Shown one piece after another: positions 33,886-43,900 of a stretch of DNA of 64,000 bases; the first letter of the stretch is position 1; each line of letters opens with the position of its first letter. A model generated the notes under the pieces. The model searched no databases. It saw nothing but the letters and a program-made list of their open reading frames with translations, and had not been told where the DNA came from. The stretch is from Spongilla lacustris (lineage: Eukaryota > Porifera > Demospongiae > Spongillida > Spongillidae): positions 12,459,350 to 12,523,349 of the forward strand of contig OX442416.1 of assembly GCA_949361645.1 (NCBI GenBank). The letters run 5' to 3'. Made by a program: the position numbers and the translations under genes.

Positions 33886-34450
33886 TTAAATATTTGACTT
33901 TCTTATTAATGCTTTTTGAAAATAGAGGTTTTGCATTTTAACACTAGCAAGTACTCGAAGCTTTGCTTTGAGAACCTCATTTGATATCATTAACTTTCTT
34001 AAAGAACTTTTTCTTTCCCCAAATTCAGTGCAGCTAGATCTAAGGTTTATTGTTAAAGAGCAGGAGGTGCCCATTTGACTAGTGTGCAGAGCACTGACTG
34101 ATGAAAGTGGATTTTTGAATGTATTTGTTTGGGATTCATTTAAAGGCAATTCAAATTTCAGATTAAGATAAAAAACAATATATTCCCAAAGGCAGGTTCT
34201 AGTAAGATGCTTCATCCCATCATTGATAGTTTGAAGTACATGCTTAATGGAAGTGACAATGCATAAATGCTCACATCTTGTCCTGGTGCTAATTTTGCCA
34301 CTATCTTGGCTTTTTCCATAGGTTTTTTTAGGTTGGAGTTGATGTACAACACTAAGCCATTTTGATTTCAGGAGCTAGAAGGGATCCATGCTCACTCACA
34401 TCCTTTTTATAATCATAAATGAGCCTCCTTAGATCAATAACTGTCTTCAT
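33886..34450 (-). pseudogene. Degraded ORF of unknown type
   Basis: A 109-codon frame (34215-33886) with Leu/Lys-rich sequence (FGERKSSLRKLMISNEVLKA, then VLASVKMQNLYFQKAL) can be extended upstream in broken frames to about 34450. That extension includes RLIYDYKKDVSEHGSLLAPE. Composition is protein-like, but stops and shifts interrupt it and no family is recognised. It is probably an old transposase or retroposed gene. Confidence 0.25.
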
Positions 34451-37400
34451 TCTAAATAGCAAAATGCAATGGTTGCGCCGCATCATTCATACATGTAATG
34501 CCCCATGCATCTAATTAAACATGAATACTTGGCTTGAAAAGAGCAGTGCTTGGGCATCATCGAATTACAATGTTACAACAATAGAAATAAAATTATTTGT
34601 ATAGTCTTGAAATTAATTTCATTTACAACTTAGTTGATTGAAGAATGGGGTGTGCAATAAATAGGGTAGTCACAAAACATTTTATTGCAAGGAATGGTTA
34701 TGTGCTTATGCTGTGTAGACAAAGAATCCAAGTTAACCTACTTATAAAGATACATTTATATAAACATGTGTGTCCTTTTTTCATGCAGGCCAACACAAAA
34801 CGCCTGGGTAGTTAAAGCACCCCTTGGGCATCATCCAAACGTCATCATACTTTGTAATATGATTATTCGATGCCTAACTTAAATAACAATATATATCCTG
34901 TGATAGTTGGTTCACAATCAGAGTCAAGATTCATTCCCAAAATTATACTACGAATTCAATGCGTAAAAAAAAAATAGATCAAGAACCAGCTCGAAATTAG
35001 GCAATGGCGTTTCATTACTAAATCAAGCTATGCAGTCGGACCAACCTGAGCAACCTCGCAGATAATCGAACAACTTTCTTCGAGACCTTTTCCAACTTTA
35101 GGCCAAGCAAACTTGATTATTAGTTTCTCGTCCCCGCCCGCATACTTTTTTGGAGCCCCGCACCAAACTTCATTATTTTATTATTCATGCAATCATCACG
35201 TGACAATATAGGACGTACGTATTTATTAATTTGACCGATTCACGATTCAGGGGCGCATTCAAGTGGAGACAAGTCTGACGTTTTCTTCACTGTTTTCTAC
35301 AATTGTCGCCGGAGCTCATCCTCGTCTTGTTGTCGATGTAGTCTCGCAAGCCATACCTACGTACAGTACTTCGATCAATAACGATGGACTGGGGACCAGA
35401 AGAAGTAGGTCTCGCCAGTGAGACTGACCACAAGTCAGTCATACATTGAAGACGTGCATGCTAGCGCATGCTAGCAATAATAAATAGGGCTAGCAAATAA
35501 CCGCAATAATGCTTAACCTGGTATTTCTGTGTTAGAGCCCTGAGAATTAAACTTATTTTTTGTATTTTCAACGCATAGACAATCTATTTTGTTTATGTGT
35601 CAAAAAGTTGTGTGAATGTTCTATTTAATACGCACCGAATTCGTCAAGGCACGCGTTAGTTATGGAAAGTATTGTACAGCATGGACCGCCATATCATTAA
35701 AAACAGCTCAATCATAAAAATATGATGGTGCCCACACAGCGTATTTTTCAAGACAATATTTTCATGTTAGTGTATCCTAGCTATGCAGTAACATTGAAAA
35801 ATACATCTACCCATAACCAGCATATGCCCAGTTATTGAAGTAGTTTTGGATCAAATGTCAGGTTTGGCTCTCCCTGAACCTTGAAGTACAAAATTCTGCA
35901 CAACAGAACAAGATAAGATAAGATAATAGATATTGTAGTACACTAGCTACTTAAAGGTGTAATATGTGTAATATAGACACAGTTGCATGGCTACCTTGAA
36001 GGTACTTTAGCTCATCTATCACCATCCATTGTTCACCATGTATGTTTGCTGAACACAATTCATCCTTGGCCTGGCTGATTACCTTTATAGAAACTAATTT
36101 TAAAAATGATGGAAACGTAAGATGTGGAACAATGCAGTGGTTGTGTGCACACATACAAGCAAGAAAATATAGCCTGGTTAAATTTTGCATCAGACAAGCT
36201 CAGAGAGTAAAGTTAGTTAGTAAACTACATGAACACAACATTTCTATATTGCAAGATGAGCAACTTACAAAGATAAGATTCTAAAGATGGAGAGCAGTTC
36301 AAAGAGGAAGATTAGAAAAGAAGTTGCAGTGTGTGACAGAAAAGGAAGTGGAATTATCTAATGAGTTTCCTAATATCTCATAATGAAAAATAAATTAATG
36401 TAACATTATTAAAGCGTTTTATTTAACGTGTCAGTTATTTGTAATGATAAAATAATAAAGGTAAGCATAAACAATGCACAATAAGTAACTATACTAGTAA
36501 AAAAAAAGTCTACCACTGCATGCTGGCCCACAGAATCCATAACAGAAGCAGCATTTCCACATTGTACTGCAACTGATAGCCTTTGTAGCTAGTAAGAGTA
36601 GGCATTGCACTCTCCCGATGCCTGCCTATAAGGTGATTTTCAAGCTCTTTCCTGATGTCTCAATGGCTATGGGCGTGATCAGTTATTAAAAAATGGTCTG
36701 TATTTTGAACACCTATGGTATGTGGATTATCAAAATGTGCTATACAATGGACATATGCATATATGTGTAAATCAATCGTCTCAAGTTCATAACGTAATTA
36801 TTACACATTGGAAAAATGATGAATGTGAATAAATAGGGGAGAACATTATGATATCGCTATACGGGCTATTGCCGTATTGGCAGCTACATTATATAATGAG
36901 ATACCTAAATTTAGATGTAATGTGTATTTGACCCTGTGAACCTTATAAACAGTACCTATGTTGTATTTTATGCAATTATGGCATCATTATCTTGAATACT
37001 TTTAAAGTAGCTGCATGGAGAAGTCAAGCGGTCACAGTTTTTTATATCGCGGTCCATTCACATTGCGTACATTGTTAGTCACCCCGCGACGCAATGTTTG
37101 AAACGTTATAACTTTTGAAATAGTAATCTGTTTTCCGTGGCAAAAGCATATTTTTGATGCATTCAATTTGCTCTCTTAGGCTATGCATAAAAATTGTAGT
37201 TTTATTCATTTATTAAAGTACCTATCTATAGCTAGTACTTGATTGTAATTAAGTAGCGTAATATAAAAAAGCAACCATGTACATGTATTTTTTTAACAGT
37301 CCTATATTTAGCCCTTTTGTAGTACGTACATCTTTCGTTGCTAAATATAGGACTTAAAAAAATTTCGTATCATCGTTGATCCCTTGTTCCCTTCCCTTTT

Positions 37401-37547
37401 ACGCCACCATTGCCTTCAAATCCTATATACCACCAACTTTCTCAGAGAGAATGTTTTTTATATCTTGTAATTAATCAATATTTATAAAGCAAACATGTAC
37501 ATGTACATGTACATGTATGTTCCACATCCGTTCAATGTGCAAATTAG
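34451..37547. other. Intergenic; possible orphan first exon; one LINE scrap
   Basis: At 35383 an ATG (MDWGPEE) is followed by GAAGAA/GTAGGT, a possible first exon on the + strand, unsupported otherwise. At 36500-36665 the - strand encodes LQRLSVAVQCGNAASVM, matching the C-terminal end of the LINE family seen at 39.7 kb. Elsewhere the sequence is AT-rich with no supported feature. Confidence 0.4.
36500..36665 (-). mobile_element. LINE ORF 3'-end fragment
   Basis: The - strand reading LQRLSVAVQCGNAASVMDSV matches the similar stretch at 39.7 kb (LSVAVQRGNAASVLGTM), a conserved end of one LINE family. It is only ~165 bp and interrupted. Confidence 0.55.
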
Positions 37548-38642
37548 TTAAAACGATTGAACGGCTGTTGTTACTATAAATAGCAGAAGCAGTGCGATGG
37601 GTGCGCCCAACTGTGTCGTTGCAGACGATGCTGCAGGTGCAGGTGATCCATTACTGGTAGCCGTATTGGTAGCCGTGGTAGGTAATCCATTTACTGATAC
37701 GACTTCATACAAAGGATTAGGATCTACAGCTACGCCCGTAGGGCAGCCATACGCATTGGTGCTGAATGTGAACGGATTATTAGTGGAAAGAGGACAACCC
37801 TTAAAGCACCCGACTGTCCACGGAAAACCGTCCGGGATGTGGTAGTGATACGTTAGCACGCCATCAATAACGTGGGTATGTCCATTGCACGAATCCAGCT
37901 GAGTTGGAACTATGCCGTTTTGCGAATAGCGTCCATACAGTCCTATCCCATCGAACATCCACCCTAGCAACACAGAGTGGTTGCCAGGCGTGTCAACCGG
38001 AAGTCCGCATGCCACTCTCTGAGCAGTTGTATTTATTCCGAGGCCGGAATGGACGTGATAGTTACCTCCTGGGCCACCGTGCCCGGCGCACGTGTCGGTG
38101 GATTGTCCTTCGGACTCTACAGCGTCCACATAGTTAGAAGGTGCATTGGGGTCCACTAGCTGCATTATACCACTGGTATTGCTGGCCTGCGGGCACGGAG
38201 AACTGACCCCACACGGAGACGCTGGTCCGTAGAGGAATACACCGCTTACAAGCACACCTAGTTTTCCAAGAGCGGGAACAGGATTGTTCTTGAGATAATT
38301 GACGTTTCGATATACACTCTGGATCACACCAACAGGGATGGGGGTGAGGGCGAACGCCGGCTTCAGGGGAACGGAAACAGTCACAGTCACCATGCACGCT
38401 CCGTTAGGAGTGATCCAGCCGGGATTGTTGTACGGTGGGCAACCGGTTGTCCGAATGTAGCGGGTAGTAGCGTCCGTTGTTACGGTGACGTTTGGGAATG
38501 GTGCGGTATATGGGCACGTTGGTCCGGTGGTGCAGGTTTGGTTAGAAAATTGGCGCGATGGTGACGTTTGACCAAGCGCAACATCCCAGCCGAGCGAAGC
38601 CAACAGCAAGTGGACTATGAAGACCTGCATGCGTATGTACAT
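37548..38642 (-). CDS. YHYH-domain surface protein with GPI-anchor-type tail
   Basis: 364 codons, apparently one uninterrupted exon. Start at Met1 or Met5 (MQVFIVHLLLASLG); both give a signal peptide with likely cleavage after VALGQ. The ectodomain (~residues 26-325) carries the YHYH-family hallmarks: CAGHGGPGGNYHVHSG, THVIDGVLTYHYHIPDG and GCFKGCP, with about a dozen Cys and several N-glycosylation sequons. The function of the YHYH domain is not established. The His-rich motifs suggest metal or ligand binding (inference). The last ~35 residues are a small-residue spacer (NGSPAPAASSATT) followed by a hydrophobic tail ending TTAVQSF with no basic cytoplasmic part, typical of a GPI attachment signal. 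The ectodomain is nearly identical to that of the divergent gene starting at 40901 (about 2.3 kb between starts), indicating a recent inverted duplication. Confidence 0.85.
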   Translation of the reverse strand: MYIRMQVFIVHLLLASLGWDVALGQTSPSRQFSNQTCTTGPTCPYTAPFPNVTVTTDATTRYIRTTGCPPYNNPGWITPNGACMVTVTVSVPLKPAFALTPIPVGVIQSVYRNVNYLKNNPVPALGKLGVLVSGVFLYGPASPCGVSSPCPQASNTSGIMQLVDPNAPSNYVDAVESEGQSTDTCAGHGGPGGNYHVHSGLGINTTAQRVACGLPVDTPGNHSVLLGWMFDGIGLYGRYSQNGIVPTQLDSCNGHTHVIDGVLTYHYHIPDGFPWTVGCFKGCPLSTNNPFTFSTNAYGCPTGVAVDPNPLYEVVSVNGLPTTATNTATSNGSPAPAASSATTQLGAPIALLLLFIVTTAVQSF

Positions 38643-38942
38643 GTACGTTATACGGAATGAGTTTCCATATTAATATGTTACTCATCGACTACTATCAAGA
38701 GCTTGCCTTAAAGATATGATTGGCTGTGATACTCATCCTTCCAGGCCAGTCGGTCGACGGGATAACACAATGAATAAGATGCAGTATTTGCGCCGTTACA
38801 CTTCGTTTATGGGATGCGCATTGCCAAATACGGCCAAAAAAATTTGCTGGACAACAAACGTAAATGGAGTGTCAATACCAACACTAGGTAATAAATTTCC
38901 ATGTATACTAGAGACGCAACGTTTAAAACTGACATGCATTTG

Positions 38943-38943
<1 letters not shown>

Positions 38944-39021
<78 letters not shown>

Positions 39022-39034
39022 CACACATACACAC
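38944..39034. repeat. (CA)n microsatellite
   Basis: About 45 CA units with two minor interruptions. The open frames across it in both directions are artefacts. Confidence 0.95.
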
Positions 39035-39179
39035 ACATTCTTATTATTATTATTTTTTATTTGTTTTAAATTTTATTAAATAAAAGCATCATACAGCAAA
39101 TACAACAGCAGTATTAGTTATTACATATCATTAGACTACATGTAAACTATGTACGTACTGTATGTACAGTTCAACTCTA

Positions 39180-39395
39180 AAGCTACACTCTTTAACCAGG
39201 AACGCATCTTCTGGACAGGATTGCCCTAGCTACTGACCTCAAATGAAGTATTCAACTGCTCATAAATCTCTGTCAAGACCTTTGCCTTGGGGCAGTGCAG
39301 GGAGATCGAGAGGATGGAAGCTAGTCTAGCGAAGGTGTTCTGGGCCTCTTTACCCCAGTTCCCATACGATTCCACTGCCAGAGGAACGTTTTTAT
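39180..39395 (-). mobile_element. LINE ORF 3'-end fragment
   Basis: The - strand reads VPLAVESYGNWGKEAQNTFARLAS, then LTEIYEQLN. This is the conserved C-terminal segment of a reverse-transcriptase ORF found in many invertebrate LINE-like elements. It is truncated both sides, with an internal stop. Confidence 0.65.
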
Positions 39396-39479
39396 TATTA
39401 TTATTATTATTAATAATAATTAATTTTTCAGATTACAAGCAAAACATACACAAATGAAACTATTAGCACAATGTAAAGC

Positions 39480-39990
39480 TTATTTAACACCTGCAATAAG
39501 TCTATCCATGGACCATCTCCCTTCCCATGATGGCCCTTGCCACTGATCTTATTATTGTTTAATATGTACATAAACAGGGAATACAATTATACAGATACAT
39601 CGGGATAAATGAACAAAAAAACAACATGATACTTATCCTAACACTCGCTCACTCACTCACTCACACAATATACATATTTATACAAAAAAAAAACTCTTCC
39701 TCCTGACTGCCCATCTTCATTGTTCCCAACACAGAAGCTGCATTGCCACGTTGGACGGCAACTGAGAGTCTCTGAGTGAGATTTGCAAAGGAGTTGGCTT
39801 CTCCAGACACCTGCCTCAACCGATGTCCCAAACCTTTCAGCTAGGAACTCCATTGTCTTTGGTCCAAAAACTCCACTTGTTTCTATTGCCACTGGAGTGA
39901 AAAAGTAGCATGAGTCAAGGTGTTTATACTTCTGCATCTTCTTTTCTTCTGCCTGTTGAGCAACTGCTCCAACTTGCTTTGCAGCAATTG
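39480..39990 (-). mobile_element. LINE ORF 3'-end fragments
   Basis: The - strand reads KYKHLDSCYFFTPVAIETSG, VFGPKTMEFLAERF, then (in another frame) LTQRLSVAVQRGNAASVLGT (39990-39690). A separate scrap at ~39485-39540 reads RSVARAIMGREM. Both belong to the ends of LINE reverse-transcriptase proteins. The frames are broken. They lie between the two divergent YHYH genes. Confidence 0.6.
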
Positions 39991-40536
39991 TTTTATTGCT
40001 GCATGTATATAATAATACATAATTTATAAATTATTCTCGTATAATTATATACATACTCGCGCAATATTAATCCGGCTACATGTACATAAGAAACCTGTTA
40101 CGAATACTGATCTGTCCCCTGATATCGTCGATATCATTTCAGTATTAGATATCAAAGATATATAATTATATATAAATTATATAATTATTATATAATTATA
40201 ATTATATATAGAATTCAATTGTGTGTTAAAATTAAAATGGAATCAGCGCAGTACAAATTATAAGGTTTACCTGCAAAACTTAAATGTATAAAAGGATCGA
40301 TGGTCGTCACCGCATGCAATGCACATGTTGTAAACGTGCCAAGATATCATTTAGGAATTCTCATGTGCATAGTGTCGTGAATAAATCATTAGCCATGCAC
40401 GCACACAAGTATTCATATATGTACGTATCACCTCGTAATATAATGACCTCGGGGTAACTATATACATGTATAATATTTACATTTTGTTCGCGCTATGTAT
40501 TACTAGATATGTATTATACACTGTTTAAAAAGGGTT

Positions 40537-40661
40537 GTTATACACTAGTGTATAACATCAATTAGCGTTGTATAACACTGCGTATTGAGACGTTATACAC
40601 ACGTATACGCAATAACGTCTATATTTGACTATATACACACTGTTATACAGTAGTGTATAAC
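40537..40661. repeat. Palindrome cluster of GTTATACAC type
   Basis: GTTATACACTAGTGTATAAC (40537-40556) is a perfect 20-bp palindrome. A near-perfect relative GTTATACAGTAGTGTATAAC lies at 40642-40661. Between them are ACGTTATACACACGTATACG-like words in both orientations. The cluster is ~240 bp upstream of the YHYH-mucin start, so it is either a hairpin element or a promoter-proximal structure. Confidence 0.75.
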
Positions 40662-40900
40662 AATACCATTTTCATAGTGATACTCTGCCGTACATGCATG
40701 AATATACATATGCCGGTTGGCATGTAAATTGCACACCACAAACCTCATACTTGTATATACGTAGCTGTTATATTCATCTATAACCTCCCGGCCCTCTCGG
40801 AAAGTTGCCCGATATGGTATAAACACGTGCTAACGCTCATATAAGCCACACCCAGTTTTGCCTGCAGCGCTGTCAATATATTATACTCCAGGCCAACTGT

Positions 40901-43900
40901 ATGCATAAGGTACGTTCTCCTAACTATGACCAGGCTATTATTGGAACTCAATTTCTCTATATATGCACGCAGGTCTTCGTAATCAGCTTTCTGTTGGCTT
41001 CGCTAGGTTGTAATATTGCGCTTGGTCAAACGTCGCCATCGCGCCAATTTTCTAACCAAACCTGCACCACCGGACCAACGTGCCCATATACCGCACCATT
41101 CCCAAACGTCACCGTAACAACGGACGCTACTACCCGCTACATTCGGACAACCGGTTGCCCACCGTACAACAATCCCGGCTGGATCACTCCTAACGGAGCG
41201 TGCATGGTGACTGTGACTGTTTCCGTTCCCCTGAAGCCGGCGTTCGCCCTCACCCCCATCCCTGTTGGTGCGATCCAGAGTGTGTATCTAAACGTCAAAT
41301 ATCTCAAGGACAATCCTGTTCCCGCTCTTGGAAAACTAGGTGTGCTTGTAAGCGGTGTATTCCTCTACGGACCAGCGTCTCCGTGTGGGGTCAGTTCTCC
41401 GTGCCCGCAGGCCAGCAATACCAGTGGTATAATGCAGCTAGTGGACCCCAATGCACCTTCTAACTATGTGGACGCTGTAGAGTCCGAAGGACAATCTACC
41501 GACACGTGCGCCGGGCACGGTGGCCCAGGAGGTAACTATCACGTCCATTCCGGCCTCGGAATAAATACAACTGCTCAGAGAGTGGCATGCGGACTTCCGG
41601 TCGACACGCCTGGCAACCACTCCGCGTTGCTAGGGTGGATGTTCGATGGGATAGGACTGTATGGACGCTATTCGCAAAACGGCATAGTCCCAACTCAGCT
41701 GGATTCGTGCAATGGACATACCCACGTTATTGATGGCGTGCTAACGTATCACTATCACATCCCGGATGGTTTTCCGTGGACAGTCGGGTGCTTTAAGGGC
41801 TGTCCTCTTTCCTCTAATAATCCGTTCACATTCAGCACCAATGCGTATGGCTGCCCTACGGGCGTAGCTGTTGATCCTAATCCTTTGTATGAAGTCGTAT
41901 CATTTAGTACTGCCACCAGCACTACCAGCACTAGTACTGCCACCAGCACTAGTACTGCCACCAGCACTACCAGCACTAGTACTGCCACCAGCACTAGTAC
42001 TGCCACCAGCACTAGTACTCCCACCAGCACTAGTACTGCCACCAGCACTAGTACTGCCACCAGCACTACCAGCACTAGTACTGCCACCAGCACTAGTACT
42101 CCCACCAGCACTAGTACTCCCACCAGCACTAGTACTGCCACCAGCACTAGTACTGCCACCAGCACTAGTACTGCCACCAGCACTAGGACTGCTACCAGCA
42201 CTAGTACTCCGACCAGCACTAGTACTCCCACCAGCACTAGTACTCCCACCAGCACTAGTACTCCCACCAGCACTAGTACTCCCACCAGCACTAGTACTGC
42301 CACCAGCACTAGGACTGCCACCAGCACTAGTACTGCCACCAGCACTAGTACTGCCACCAGCACTAGTACTCCCACCAGCACTAGTACTCCCACCAGCACT
42401 AGTACTCTCACCAGCACTAGTACTCCCACCAGCACTAGTACTGCCACCAGCACTAGTACTGCCACCAGCACTAGTACTCCCACCAGCACTAGTACTGCCA
42501 CCAGCACTAGGACTGCCACCAGTACTAGTACTGCCACCAGCACAAGTACTGCCGGATCACCAACGCAAATTCCTTCCCTCTCAATTGCCGGAACTCAATC
42601 TAGCTCAACTTCAACAAACTCAAATTATGTCACTTCGACCAGCTCCGTTATATTAGCATCTAGTTCAACTTCTGGATTTTCCTCAAGTTCAATGCCAATA
42701 TCAACGTATAGTCTAACATCTGGATCCTCCAGTTCAACATCTGTATCCTCTAGTTCAACATCCGGAACTGTGTCTAGTTTAGCATTTGGATCAGCATCTA
42801 CCTATGGATATACATCTAGTTCAACTTCTGCATTTACCTCAAGTTCAATGCCTGGATCAACATATAGTCCAACATCTGGATCCTCCAGTTCAACATCCGG
42901 AACTTTGTCTAGTTTAGCATTTGGATCAGCATCTACCTATGGATCTGCATCTAGTTCAACTTCTGGATTTACCTCAAGTTCAATGCCTGGATCAACATAT
43001 AGTCCAACATCTGGATCCTCCAGTTCAACATCCGGAACTGTGTCTAGTTTAGCATTTGGATCAGCATCTACCTATGGATCTGCATCTAGTTCAACTTCTG
43101 GATTTACCTCAAGTTCAATGCCTGGATCAACATATAGTCCAACATCTGGATCCTCCAGTTCAACATCTGTATCCTCTAGTTCAACATCCGGAACTGTGTC
43201 TAGTTTAGCATTTGGACCAGCATCTACCTATGGATCTGCATCTAGTTCAACTTCTGGATTTACCTCAAGTTCAATGCCAAGATCAACATATAGTCCAACA
43301 TCTGGATCCTCCAGTTCAACATCTGTATCATCTAGTTCAACATCCGGAACTGTGTTTAGTTTAGCATTTGGACCAGCATCTACCTATGGATCTACATATA
43401 GTTCAACTTCTGGATTTACCTCAAGTTCAATGCCTGGATCAACATCTGGATCCTCCAGTTCAACATCTGGATCCTCTAGTTCAACATCTAGAACTGTGTC
43501 TAGTTTAGCATTTGGACCAGCATCTACCTATGGATCTCCATCTAGTTCAACTTCTGGATTTGCCTCAAGTTCAATGCCAAGATCAACGTATAGTCCAACA
43601 TCTGGATCCTCCAGTTCAACATCTGTATCCTCTAGTTCAACATCCGGAACTGTGTCTAGTTTAGCATTTGGACCAGCATCTACCTATGGATCTACATCTA
43701 GTTCAACTTCTGGATTTACCTCAAGTTCAACGCCTGGATCAACATATAGTCCAACATCTGGATCTTCCAGTTCAATATCTGTATCATCTAGTTCAACATC
43801 CGGAATTGTGTCTAGTTTAGCATTTGGACCAGCATCTACCTATGGATCTACATCTAGTTCAACTTCTGGATTTACCTCAAGTTCAATGCCAAGATCAACA

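Noticed and set aside
37597..38397. Several + and - frames inside the YHYH gene (and the same set at 41200-41700)
   Set aside because: Shadow frames of the YHYH coding sequence, repeated in both copies because the DNA is duplicated.
41755..42543. 262-codon antisense frame of LVLVAV/LVLVGV repeats
   Set aside because: It is the reverse reading of the 18-bp STSTAT coding repeat; no start context, signal or domain of its own.
41871..42656. 261-codon PPALVLPP frame
   Set aside because: A shifted reading of the same repeat inside the YHYH-mucin exon, which has splice phase and domain support.
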